In this document: in pieces, positions 45,926 through 57,007 of the stretch
How positions within the stretch are numbered: the first letter of the stretch is position 1
How the letters are laid out: each line of letters starts with the position of its first letter
DNA from: Chenopodium formosanum
Lineage: Eukaryota; Streptophyta; Magnoliopsida; Caryophyllales; Amaranthaceae
NCBI GenBank assembly: GCA_024500155.1
Contig: CM044875.1
Location: forward strand, 21,516,703-21,580,702
Length of the DNA: 64,000 bases
Reading direction: 5' to 3'
Made by a program: the position numbers and the translations under genes
The notes under the pieces: model-generated
What the model saw: the letters and a program-made list of their open reading frames with translations, nothing else
What the model was told of the DNA's origin: nothing
Database searches by the model: none

Positions 45926-46535
45926 TATATCCTACACTGACATAAAGACGGTCGATTTCGGGGATGTATAACCCTGCTCCATGCACCCAGAGCCGGCACC
46001 CCCAGTCCTAGACTTAGCTGTACCTGGAGACCGGCTGACTACTGACCTAGGTTGTGCCGTGTATGTTGGTGATGAGTCCATTTATTGAATATAAACTTAC
46101 AAACGGAAAAACAAGAATGAGCTGAAAGGGGTAGAGACGGTACCTTAAGATGTGGCTCTGAAGGGTGTCAGGTGATGTCCAGCTGTAACAGGCGGGCAAG
46201 AAGCTTTCTTGCTTGTATATAGCACAAGCGGTCAATAACCGACTGGACAGGCTGACAAAAAAGGAGCTGTTTGTGAATAACACAAACGGTTATCAGACAC
46301 TCTTTCTCTACAAGACTTTGCCTTTCTCTCTCTAGACTTTTAGGAAACGTCCAAAATAAGGGGGGTGGGATAAAAGTCATATTTATAGAGGGGTAAATTC
46401 AGGGGCATCCCTGTAATTTCCCTAGAATGTGAAAGGTTAAACCTAAATTCACTGTTAAAATTAACCTATCAGTAATAGAGTGACAAATGTCACAGATGCC
46501 ACATGGCACGCCACGTCACATCTGTGAGGGGCAAA
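45926..46535 (-). promoter_or_regulatory. Promoter region of the Tat antisense gene
   Basis: The minus strand has a good TATA box (CTCTATAAATA, plus-strand 46380-46390) about 460 bp before the antisense ATG. The leader that follows contains two short repeats (TTGTGTTATTCACAAAC-like at about 46260-46290 and a related block at about 46205-46235). No protein-coding evidence here on the plus strand. Confidence 0.6.
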
Positions 46536-46738
46536 TGTTTTGGGTAAAAATACCCATACCAAGTGGCCCAATTAGAAGGTGACACGTGTCACCTTAAGAG
46601 AGGTCTAAAGTGGACCAATCACCATTCGACAGTGTCCCTCCTTGAATGTTGGGAGAAAGACTGCCTTTACGACCCAGCAACCGAGAAAGCCGTAATGCGG
46701 CGGAGCCCATCATTCATAGGTTTTCTGTAACGTAGGCT
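46536..46738 (+). repeat. 3' LTR of the Tat element, first 203 bp only
   Basis: TGTTTTGGGTAAAAATAC onward matches 6330-6532 with scattered substitutions. The match stops at CGTAGGC (46738), where unrelated sequence TGTAACACCCCC begins. The remaining 294 bp of LTR (6533-6826 equivalent, with its TATA box) are not found in the window. Confidence 0.88.
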
Positions 46739-47253
46739 GTAACACCCCCAAAATTCGAGTCTTTTTAAAACAATAAGAGTAACCTTTTAACTTTCAAAAC
46801 CTAACCATCAAATCCTGGGAGTGTTACTGCTACACTTATTTTCCGTAGGAAACACAAATTGCACACTTTCCCATCCCAGGGTTAGGTGAATATGGGTTGA
46901 AGAAATGAAGGCCAAACGTTAGACGAGCTTAAAATGGTTTGTGTCAAGAAATGGAGTGTATGTTTGAATGGTTAGTGGAAAAAATGGGTTGCAAAGGTGC
47001 CTCAAATCATTGGTGTACCTTGTGTTTGGTTCAGAAACTAATTTAATTTTTTTTTTTTTTTGTGAAAATGATCGAGATGTAAAGAATACTCAATTTATTG
47101 ATGAAAATGGTGAATAAGCTAACAAAATTATCAAATTATAGAAAGGGAAATCTATGCTAGACTTGGATTGGGGAAAGGGAAACTAATAAAAAGAAGAAAT
47201 CATGAAATCTCTCGCGAAGGGCTCGCCGTGCGCCTTGTCTTCATTGCTGCATG
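46739..47253 (-). other. Minus-strand LTR terminus (Tekay-like) and junction
   Basis: The plus strand begins TGTAACACCCCCAAAATTCGAG, the reverse complement of an LTR end of the GGGGGTGTTACA type seen at 9769. A poly-T run at 47047-47061 may mark an old junction. No target duplication was found for this end. No coding capacity up to the gag stop at 47254. Confidence 0.55.
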
Positions 47254-48486
47254 TCACTTCTTACCACCTGGAGGGACGGGAAGTTTGTTGGCAGCTACTA
47301 AGTCTTGAATGGCGTCCTTCAAATTCCAGCATTGTTCGGTAGAGTGACCCCTTCCTTGATGGTACTAGCAATGGGCATTGGGATTTCATTTGGCGCTCCT
47401 TTCTTCAAGTTTTGGCTTTGGAAATGGCCCAATAGGTGTGATCAAGCCTTGACCGTAGAGGCGATCAAAGGCCGCATCATAAGCCATTCCTAAAGGAGTG
47501 TAAGTTCTCCTTTTCTTGGGCAATGGAGCATCAAGAGCTAACACTTCATTGAGATCAACTTAGCTTATATTGTTGGTAGTATTTTCGTGCTTAGAAGACG
47601 AAGAAGAAGGAAGGTCGTTCTTCTTGTTTTTCCAAGTGCTATTATTGTTACTACCAGCAGTCTTTATTAGCTCGTCCTCGATATTGATGCCAATGTCGTA
47701 TACAGCTTCGAAAGTGTTCAGTGGAAGAAATTTGAGATGTTCCCTATACTTGTGAGTCAGATTTTGGATGAAGAGGCGAACCATCTCTCTTTCTTTGGGA
47801 GGATCTACCAAAAGTGAAGCCGTTTCCCTCCATCTGTTCAGATAAGCGGTGAAGCCTTCATTCTCTTTCTGTTTGAGAATGGAGAGTTCACGTTCAGAAG
47901 TTTTGGTTTGAATGTTACACTTGTAACGATTCATGAAACTGTCGGTGACATCTTACCAAGTCGCAGTACGCTTGGCATCTAGGGAATAAAACCATTGTTG
48001 GCAAGCATGCTCTAAGGAGAGAGGGAACACCGTAGGAAAGAGTGTTTTGTCCAATCCCTTGAGAGCCATGGTCGCAGAGAACGCCTTCAAATGGAATATT
48101 GGATTGTCAGTAGGCTTGAATTTTGGAATATCAGTAGTGGAGAACTTTTTAGGGAGCCTATCTTTAATATCCAAAGGAGTGGGAGGCTGTTCCACATAAG
48201 TGAAATCCATAGAAATCTTACTCATCTGTTCCTTTAATTTGTCAAGGGTAGAAACAGTGACCTTGTTTTGTTCCATGGTAGTGACCCTAGTGGTAAGGGT
48301 TTTCATCATGGCAGACAGTGCCTCGATGGATTTGTTGATGTTCTCAATATCTTCCTTAGTGGCCAGTGGAATGAACTGAAAGTAGTTTGAAGGTGAACGC
48401 CTCTTAGGTCTAAGAGATTGTTGCGGTGATGACTCGAACTGTATTAATCTACCCCTACTCCTTGACCAAGTACTGAAATAAAACAA
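47254..48486 (-). pseudogene. Tat/Ogre-like gag on the minus strand
   Basis: Gag of a second Ty3/gypsy element. Segments in order: a coiled N-terminus (ATKEDIENINKSIEALSAMM), the capsid core (FPLSLEHACQQWFYSLDAKR, then NRYKCNIQTKTSERELSILK and FTAYLNRWRETASLLVDPPK), and a C-terminal block with YTPLGMAYDAAFDRLYGQGL and CWNLKDAIQDLVAANKLPVP ending in GGKK and a TGA at 47256-47254. An in-frame stop at about 47953 and others near 47560 break it. This C-terminal signature is typical of Ogre/Tat-type gag. No protease or RT follows, so the element is truncated. Confidence 0.8.
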
Positions 48487-49650
48487 TTCACTTAATTGTT
48501 TGACTCATTGCTCAAGATAGGAAAGGAAGGGGAAAAATAGACATTTGAAAACATGTGACAAAAAAAAACTCTACTCATTTTTTTATTATGACGAAAAAAG
48601 GGGTGCATGAACCTAGTATACGATCATAAACGACATGGTGCACAACTCGAGTCGGAAAATAAAGAAAGTGTGTGGACTATACTTGACCCGTGAGTGATTA
48701 AGTGATGTTATAAGACTCGTGGTATGATCACATGGCTAGACATGTGAACAGCAACCAAAATGACTGACGCGAGGACCAAATTAGCACGAAAGACTAAAAA
48801 AAAGCTGACTGGACTTATTCCCTAGGCACCATGACGCGACGAACTGTACCATGTCGAGGTACAACCTGCCGTGAGTCGTGACGCGACACTGATTGCCGTG
48901 ACGCGACATTTCTGTCGTGGCGCGGTGATCAGTTCCAGGTGTTTTTGTGTTTTTTTTCCAGTTTTTTTTGTTTTATTTTAGTGTTTGCGCTAATTACTAG
49001 GTGAGTACGGTCCATTGGCATTAGTTAGTCATAAAATAAACCACCATAGATAAAGAAAACGCGTTAAGGTTAAGATCAAAACGATCACACATAGGGCACG
49101 TAGGCACAATGATGCAAAGAAGAGTTCGCAACCTAAGGTCAAGTTCTATGTTCCACTATGGTCAAGTTTATTTTGTGTCAAAAGGGTACCATGGTTAAGA
49201 GTTTGGACGCGTTAGCAAGGCAACCTCCCTTGAGGGTGTATGCCAACGGGCGGCTCCGCAAGTTCCTGATTAAATTGAACTCGACTCCATGGTTTGGGTG
49301 AATTTAATAACTCGGATGAACCCTTATTGCCATGAGCATTTTTGGGTCGATAGAGCTTAAATTCCCTGGGGCTAAGACGTATGTAGAACACACACGTTTT
49401 TTCAGAAAAATCAAAGGAAGTTGACTGTGATAAAAAAATAAAGCCACTGGAAAGATTTCAGGACTGCCGTGACACGGAAGGAAGCACCGTGTCACGGTAC
49501 AGAACGCCGTGTCACGGCATTCTGCACCGTGACACGGCAGTCATGCCATGGCGCGGCAATCAGAAAATCTGACTGGTGCCAGTTTTCTTCGTTCGCAATC
49601 AGGTTATTCAATTATTCCTACGGGTAAACCTAAAATACGATGTTAAAGGA
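48487..49650 (-). other. Leader region of the minus-strand element with palindrome arrays
   Basis: Non-coding sequence between the minus-strand gag and the LTR at 49651-51366. It holds two arrays of 11-bp palindromes: 48829-48926 (starts 48829, 48849, 48869, 48896, 48915) and 49467-49556. Which part is LTR and which is leader could not be resolved, because this stretch does not match the corresponding part of the copy at 6838-7118. Confidence 0.5.
49467..49556. repeat. Array of CCGTGACACGG / CCGTGTCACGG palindromes, 20-bp period
   Basis: Starts at 49467, 49487, 49507, 49527 and 49546. The first four are perfect 11-bp palindromes around a central A or T. The 8-9 bp spacers (AAGGAAGCA, TACAGAACG, CATTCTGCA, CAGTCATG) are unrelated. 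Confidence 0.88.
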
Positions 49651-51366
49651 ACAGATGATGGTACGAAGTGAGTCATGGAGTCACATTCGCCCTTATTGGT
49701 CTCTACTCGATTCTTATAGTGAAAAGTATTCCCTGCGATCTCAAAGGCATGCAAACAAAATATTCAATTCGCTTCAAACTATAATTATGCTAAATTGGTT
49801 GAATATTAATGCAACATATAATTCTAAAATATTTGTGATCACTTAATTAAACAACAAGATTAAAAAGGAACCTAAGTCGGTCGTCCAAATTATCTTATTA
49901 GGCGTAATTTTCAATTACATATTCCCTTTAAACATGCAATATGGTGATCAATAAATATAATAGAATAAACATTAATATTTGAAGCAATTCAACAATAAAT
50001 TGTTAGTCAAATCAAATAACAATAATAACCCTAATCATGATACTAGAAATATAAAATAAAATAAGTAATTAAAATAATTAATTACTCACATTACGCACGT
50101 TCCTTAAAATTGCTACATCATGAATAAATTGTTAGTAATTTCAATAAAATATAAATCAAATTGAAATTAAATTAAATAAAAGTAGAGTTGATTTGATCCA
50201 AACCCTCAGTTAATTGTACCTTTCAAGCCTTGGTCTAAGGACGGAACCTCGGCTTAAGTATGGACTGCTTGGAGTGCTTAAGTAAGGAATGATGTAGATA
50301 GGAATATAAGTTTAAGGCTTAGAGTGTGAGAGAGAGAGAGAAGAGAATGGTTTTTTTGGTGTAGAAAAGAAGAAGAGAGAATGATTTGGTGCCCCAAACT
50401 GTAGAAAGGAGGGGGGTATTTATAGTGGAAATGAGTAGGGGATCACACGGAACCCTAGAAAAGATAAAAACCCTAATTTGGGGTGCTGTTACACGGTCAG
50501 TGTTTGTCGTGACACGGTAAGAGGGTGCCATGACACGATACAGATTGTCGTGTTGTAGTGCATTATTTTTCCCTAAAATGATAAAGCACGTGCAGTGTGT
50601 ACGCAGAGAAAACACGAAAAAATCTCGTGTCACGGCATGTGTACCGTGAAAGAATACCGTGACGCGGCAAAGTCCACCGTGGCGCGGCATGTGGCGACGT
50701 GTCACGGTGTACAATTTTTCCAAAAGAAACACGGAAAAGACACGGGTAAGCACTGTGACACGGTGAAGAATACTGTGTCACGGTACCAGGCCCCATGCCA
50801 CATCATCATCCCCCGCGACGCGGCAATTTAGCTAATGCGCGGTAATTTCAGTTTTTACGCGTTTTTAAAACTATGATAACTTTTGATCCATAACTCAGAA
50901 TAAAGCATATAATATATCATTGGAAAGCTTATCAAGTCTACTTTCAACCCAATCAGAATCAGGTCAAAATCATTTTTAGATTTTAAGATATTGCCGTTTT
51001 AGTGAAAGGGTGTCGGTTTTGGGGCGAGTTTAGTATTTTGCTCATATCTTCTTCGTTTTAAATCGGAATTGGACTTATGATATATTGTTGGAAAGCTTAT
51101 TTCAAGATCTATCCAAATAATAATGCGATCAAATTTATAGGCAAACAAAATCAGTTTCTCTTGGTTTTGTGATGTGGACATGAAAAGTGGAAAGTAAGTT
51201 ATGGTTTTGGGAAATGAGCTAGGAATTGGATTAGTTTATGAAATGTATTGGGAATGAATATGGATTTAAGCACTCCAAATGTTAAATACTCAACCAAAAT
51301 AATAATGGCGGTGAAAGGTTGTTCATCATCGGGTTTGGTTTTTGGGAGACATTTTTAGGTGTCTAC
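49651..51366 (-). mobile_element. LTR (minus strand), probably 5' LTR of the minus-strand gag element
   Basis: Matches 7118-7290 plus 9775-11375 of the copy inserted in the Tat element. It ends at GTGTCTACA (51366). A TATA box on the minus strand (plus-strand tatttata, 50417-50424) has degenerate CCGTGACACGG boxes upstream of it (from about 50485 to 50825). Direction and position fit the 5' LTR of the element whose gag lies at 48486-47254. The left boundary is set by loss of similarity and is not a true terminus. Confidence 0.65.
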
Positions 51367-54219
51367 ACTAGCCAAACAACTACTCAAGAATCATCATCTA
51401 ATCAACAAACAACCAAGAAATCAAGAATCAACAAAATATGGAGAACAATTACACTAATCAAGAATCAAACATCAAAATCAAGTCAAACAAACATGAAATT
51501 AAACAAAGCAATAAAATGAGATAGAGTTAGAAATCCTCATTGATTGATTATGGAGATCTTCAATACAATTGTCATCTTGAATCTTCAATCTCTCAAATCC
51601 CCAATGAAATTCCTTACTTTCTCTCTCTAAATATACTCCTAAAACTAACCCTAGATCTAGAGAGAGAAGCTCTCAACCTAAGCTAAAAATATGAGAGAGA
51701 AATTCTAAGCTAGTCTAAAGTTGTTCAAAAATAGAAAGGTCTCAAGTATATATAGCAGAGAAAAACAAAAGGGACGGAGAGCCACGGTGCGCACGCACAG
51801 AAGGGTCTGCGCGCGCGTGTAGGGAATATTTCAAGCCATTAACCCCAAGCTTGAACCCCACTGTGATCATACACTTAAGCATGGTGGCATCCAAAGGGAA
51901 GGAAGCTAGAGCAAAAGAGTCGCCAACAAGTTTTAGGAACTTGTAAACCATTCACAAGGTGAAGATTACACTCCTTAACGATCTAGGAGATCGTCAACTC
52001 CAAAAGGTCTTGAACCAAATAGTGTTCGGGGATGAAGGTACAAATCCAACCTAAAAGAGATTGAACCTGCCCTAATAATAGGCCTCTACTTCATTCTTCT
52101 CATATTCATGTGCGCTTTCTGACTAACATGTAAACAATAGGTTAACCCTAGACCTGTTTATCTATGTTGGTTGAATTTAATGCACAAGAAAAACTATTAT
52201 TGGCGATCACTTGAATTATAATCATATTAGCCCTAAACAAGATTATTAATTATCTTATTAAGCGTGATTACAAGTCTGAATTCCCTTTAAACATGCATAA
52301 AAGGTGTGATCAAGCAATAAAAATAAATAATCATCAAGCAACATAATAATAATCATCATTATAATCATAACAATTATAATCATGTTAATAATAAAGCTTA
52401 AATATAACAGCAAGATCCTAGGCATGATACTAACAAGATTAATAACAAACCCTAGCATGTCACTAAGCAATAAAGATCAAAGCTTTAGCCCTAACATGAT
52501 ATTAACATGATATTAGAAAAGAGAATAGGAAGCATCGCAGGAATCATGATAAGCATATTTGATATTATAACCTTTTCCCTAAACATGATACTAGAAAGCA
52601 ATAATAACATCCTAACATGATACTAAGAATTAAACAAATTTAAACATGCTTTCTACAAGAATAGAGCAATAAGATTACATACTTTGACGCCTCGTACCTC
52701 TTTCTAATAACAAAATACACGCGTTAGTAACTTCAAGGAAAATAATAAAATCAAAGAATTAAATTAAATAAATTGAAATAAAGAGATTTGGGACCAAACC
52801 CTCAGAAATTATAACCTTTCACGTCTAGGGCGAAGGCAACTTCGAACTTGGCTAGGTGTTTCTAGATCTTGTATATGCGGAATTTTGTTAGAAAGAAGGT
52901 TTAGAAAAAGAATAGAGAGAGAAAGCTTCTAGCTTTACAGAGAGATGATGATTATTGATGAATAAAAACGGAGGTTCAGGACCCTATTTATAATAAAACA
53001 GTCCGGAAATAAGTAGAATTTGATAAGGAATAAAACTCCACTCTGTCGCTGCAAAACCGACCTTGTCGCGTGGCAACAAGCCTGTCGTTTGGCGACAGCC
53101 TGGATTCCTACGAGCTTTCAAACACGGAGTCCACTTATTAATCAAAATCGATTTGTAAAGTCCGTATGAAAACTGAAATCGTATTTTTCATAAAATAATA
53201 TTTTATTCCAAATAAAACTTTATCAAAATCTAATTATTAATTCTAATCTTATTAGGATTAAAGAGAACCTTCTAGAGAATTCTAGAAGACTATAATTAAT
53301 TCTAATAACTTTAGAAATAACAATTAACATTGGGCCATCCCCTAGATCATTGGGCCACATGTAAAGATCAAACCGGGTCCAGTTTAGTATTTTGGCCATA
53401 ACTTCCTCATTATTCATCGGAATTTGGGCCTATAATATATCGTTGGAAAGATCTTTTCAAGCCCCATCCAACTACACTATTATTGGACCCTTGTTGTGGA
53501 CCAAACTAAACTGGATTGGCTGTTTTCATAAAATAGAGTTGTTTTTCGAAAATAGAAAGAAAGAATTTAATAAAAACTAACCGCAACATTTGACCTTTCA
53601 CACTTTCACCTCGTTCGATAATCATTCGACGCAAAAGGTATTCATCACTGGGTTTGGTTTTGGGGAGACACATTTGGGTGTCTACAGCGCGTGCACCACT
53701 GCTGCAAGCTTGTCGCGCGACTCCTCTCGTTGCTAGCTCATGGCCTCTTTGCGTGAAGCTTCGATCCTAGCGCTCTCATGCATCCCTATAGTCAACGCTC
53801 TCATGTGATGCCCGCGAGGAGGGCCGCCTTGAAAATTTCATTTTTGTGCGTTCATGACCAAGGCATGCGATGATGGTGATGCACGAGAGCGCTTAAGCTA
53901 AAAGTGGGAGCTTGCCTTTTAACTTGCCCATATGCCAACCAAATGACGCGAAAGCTTGTCCTAAGCATCCAAAAGACTTGGAAAGCCTTCCAAAACGAAT
54001 CCCGAGGCTGAACAAAGTGTTGTAAAGAAAGAAAGTAGAGCAAGTAGAAAGGAAAAGACGAAAATACCCTTAAAATGCAAGAAATTACAAAATAAAGGGA
54101 ATGAAGAAACTAAATCATAAAAGATTAAAACTAAAGCATTATTTGAAGAGAAAAGCTATAAAATATTAGAAAAACGTCCTAAAATGCTACCATATGAGTG
54201 CCATAAATGATACTTATCA
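51367..54219 (-). mobile_element. Athila-like LTR fragment (minus strand), interrupted
   Basis: The minus strand begins at 54219 with TGATAAGTATC and a TATGGCACTCATATGG stretch, recalling the start of the Athila LTR at 23842 (TTTGGCACTCATTTGG). It has a TATATATA box (51747-51754) preceded upstream by GC-rich boxes (51785-51817 and 53687-53730) and followed by GAGAGAGAAA-type repeats, the same order as in the Athila LTR. It is interrupted by the solo LTR 51818-53686 and cut at 51366 by another LTR. No proteins are supported in it. Confidence 0.6.
51818..53686 (-). mobile_element. Solo LTR with clean target duplication
   Basis: 1,869 bp with ends TGTAGGGAATA and GGGTGTCTACA and a perfect duplication GCGCG (51813-51817 and 53687-53691). 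Transcription direction is minus, shown by TATAAATAG on the minus strand (plus 52984-52992). Three TGTCG boxes at 53044, 53064 and 53083 lie upstream of it, the last forming a TGTCG/CGACA palindrome. It has the same family ends as 44192-45310 and 56092-57007. Confidence 0.92.
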
Positions 54220-54593
54220 CTACGTGAAACCAAGGGGAAAGAAAGGAGGAGGAAAGAGAAAATAAGGGAAAAGAAAATAAAAGAGAAGAAAACTTACCCA
54301 TTTAATTTTTGCGTGGCAAAATTTAGGGGATTGGAAGAGTAATTATAGAGTAGGGTAATTAAAATTTATTTTGGCCTTATAAGAAATGATATGATGGGGA
54401 AATAATTGGCCCAAATAAATAAATAGGATGATTGGCCTTATGGTAAAGATGGACTACGTTTGGATTAAATAGTTATTGACCCAATATTAAAACTTGTTTT
54501 ACTTATATTCCAATAGTTAAAATAGTTAGACCCAAAATATATTTTATAAATAAATAAATAATTTATAAAATACATTAAAAATACGGGGTATTA
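54220..54593 (-). other. Terminal piece of a Tekay-like LTR (minus strand)
   Basis: The minus strand starts at 54593 with TGTAATACCCCGTATTTT, the same terminus as the solo LTR at 7293. It continues A+T-rich for 370 bp until the Athila-like LTR starts. The flank beyond it (ATCGT) does not match the flank at 46734-46738. Confidence 0.6.
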
Positions 54594-56091
54594 CAATCGT
54601 TGTATTTGTTGCCTTTCATTTTCTAGTTTTTGTAGTAGTGGATGAACATTTATGTAATATATATCAATACATCACAATAGACGATGTACTTTGATGGAGC
54701 ATCTAATAGAAGGGGGAATTGTGTAGGTGTGTTACTCATTGATCCTCATGGAGTTCATATTCCTTTTTCGGTAAAACTTAGTTTTCCAACAACAAATAAC
54801 ACCGTTGAATATGAAACCTGCATCTATGATGTGAAGGCAGTATTAGCGGCAGGGGAAAGAAACCTTATAGTGTACGTTGATTCAAATCTCATTATATATC
54901 TCAGACAATTGGAGTATGGAGGGTTAAAGATGAAAGGAAGCAAATGTAAATTGACCATCTCCAACAATTTATCCCATGCTTTGAGGAAATAAATTTCAAA
55001 TATCTCCCTCGAGAACAAAATAGTTACACTGATGCGCTAGAGAATCTGGCAGTTTATTTAACCTGGGATTCTAGAAAGATAACGTTAAAGTTCAATCTGT
55101 AACTGTCGAAGAAAGAAGTTCCCCAGTGATCATGGATGAAGAAATGATCGTATCATTAACTATACAAGACGATGAGGATGCCTTATGCAACAACATTAAA
55201 AATTTCTTGGCCACTCGGGAATATCTTGAAGGGAGTCATAAAAAAGATCAGCTTACTATCTGAAGGCTAGCCGCTCGCTTTGTGATATTAAAAGATCATC
55301 TATATCATACAGGTTTTGACGGAACCTTGCAATGTGTATTCGTGGTGAACAAGTCCAAAAGGTCATAGGAGAAATCCATGGAGGAGAATGCTGACCACAC
55401 ATGAATGGACGAATGCTAGCTCGTAAAATTTTGAGAGCCGAGTATTATTAGACCACCTTGAGATAGATTGCATTCATTTTGTAAGGGCTTGTAAGAAGTG
55501 TCAAATCTTTGCGAATCTCATTCATATGCCTCCAGCTCGCTACATAATCTCACTTCACCATGGCCATTCTCAAATTAGGGTATTGACATAATTGGACAAA
55601 TTCACCCAAAATATTCAAATGGGAATTAATACATTTTGGTTGTAAATGATTATTTTTCAAAATGGATTGAAGTAGCATCATTTTCCAAATTAGGGGCAAA
55701 GCAACTCACAAAATTTGTTATAAACAACATTGTTTGTTGCTATGAAGTACCTTTGAAATTATTTCAGACAATAGGTCGCAATTTGAGAGGGCAATTGAAA
55801 GAAACTCTTGAACAATAAAGTTAGACATCATCAATCTTCCCCTTATCGCCCTTAAACTAATGGAACAATTGAAGTAGCTAATAAAACCGTTCGAACAATA
55901 ATCGCAAAAATGACTGAAAAGAAGAGGGAATGCATGGTCGGATAAGTTTCCATATGCACTTTGGGGATATAGAATTTCCATTCAGACCCCAAATGAAACT
56001 ACTCCTTACTCCTTGGTGTATGGTATGAACCCATCCTTCTCATAGAGATTGAAATTCAATCCTTACGGGTTATGAATGAAAGTGAAATCTT
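54594..56091 (+). pseudogene. Decayed Tat/Ogre-like RNase H and integrase fragment
   Basis: An archaeal-type RNase H stretch at 54684-54992 (MYFDGASNRRGNCVGVLLID, then NNTVEYETCIYDVKAVLAAG) is followed by a heavily broken integrase: remnants of the HHCC region (about 55370-55510), IDIIGQIHPKYSN and ILVVNDYFSKWIEVASFSKL (about 55590-55690) and a C-terminal YSLVYGMNPSF stretch (about 56010). More than ten stops and shifts occur. It belongs to an element different from the nested Tat copy. No LTR of its own was recognised. Confidence 0.75.
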
Positions 56092-57007
56092 TGAAGATTA
56101 ATGGTTCAAGGATCCCACACCTTAGCCCCACCGTGATCATACACTTTAGTATGGAGGCGTCCAAAGGGAAGGAAGGTAGAGCAAAAGAGTAGCCAACAAG
56201 TTTTAGGAACTTGTAAACCGTTCACAGGGTAAAGGTTACACCCCTTCACGATCCATGAGATCGCTTAACTCCATAGTGGTCTAGAACCATGACTGGATAT
56301 TCGGGGATGAAAGTACAAATCCAACCTAAAAGAGATTGAACCTGCCCTAAAAATAGGCCTCTACTTTATTTTTCTCATATTCATGTGCGCTTTCTGACTA
56401 ACATACAATCATTATATTAACCCTAAACCTGTTTAATCTATGTTGGTTGAATATTAATGCACAAACAAAACTATTATTGGCGATCACTTGAATTAAAACC
56501 ACATTAGCCTAAATAAAATTATTAATTATCTTATTAAGCGTGATTACAAATACAAATTCCCTTTAATCCTGCAAGAGAGGGCGTGATCAAGCAATAACAA
56601 TAATAATATATCAAGCAACATAATAACAACAAATCTTCATCATAAAAAAAAAATAATATTCTCATCAAAGCATAATGATATTAGCAAGATCCTAGGCATG
56701 ATACTATCAAGATTAATAACAAATCCTAGCATGTCACTAAACATTAAAGATCAAAGCTTTAATCCTAACATGATACTAACATGATAGAAGGAAATAGGAA
56801 GCAACCTAAACATGATACTAGAAAGCAATAAATAAAATCCTAACATGATGCTAGGAATTAATATAATTTAAACATAATTTCTATAAAAATACAGCAATAA
56901 AACAACTTACTTTTTTGCCTCGTATCTTTTCTATCAAAACAATACACACGCTAGTAACTTCAATGAAAATATTAAATCAACAATTAATTTAAATGATTGA
57001 AATAGGG
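56092..57007 (-). mobile_element. LTR fragment of the TGTAG...CTACA family, truncated by copia
   Basis: Closely matches 51840-52790 of the solo LTR, including the TCCAAAGGGAAGGAAG block. The left end is degraded (TTGAAGATTAATGGTTCAAG against TGTAGGGAATAATTTCAAG). It stops at 57007, where the copia LTR begins. It has inserted in the integrase C-terminus of the fragment to its left. The rest presumably lies beyond the copia element, outside the window. Confidence 0.78.

Larger units (their letters stand above)
6330..46738 (+). mobile_element. Tat-lineage Ty3/gypsy retrotransposon, heavily nested
   Basis: This is the outermost visible element of the nest. It has a 5' LTR (6330-6826), a primer-binding region, gag (11538-13430), protease (13441-13944), reverse transcriptase (to 15317), RNase H plus second RNase H plus integrase (39117-40984), a 3' non-coding stretch, an antisense gene (45925-42016) and the first 203 bp of the 3' LTR (46536-46738). 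Tat assignment rests on the short LTR, the CHFHEDIGHDTNDC zinc knuckle, the DTGSS protease, the AYIDDMIVKS RT box, an extra RNase H-like segment after the first one, and the antisense ORF before the 3' LTR, a known habit of Tat elements. It is interrupted by insertions at 6838-11510, 15318-39116 and 44192-45310. Many stops and frameshifts show it is old and dead. Confidence 0.85.

Noticed and set aside
51886..51930. TTGGCGACTC on the minus strand, resembling a primer-binding site inside the solo LTR 51818-53686
   Set aside because: The unit's ends and GCGCG duplication lie outside it, and no internal region follows, so treating the whole unit as an LTR is simpler. A very small internal region cannot be fully excluded.
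53852..54043. Small minus-strand ORF beginning MLYFLSLQHFVQPRD
   Set aside because: It lies inside the Athila-like LTR, is short, and has no recognisable family.
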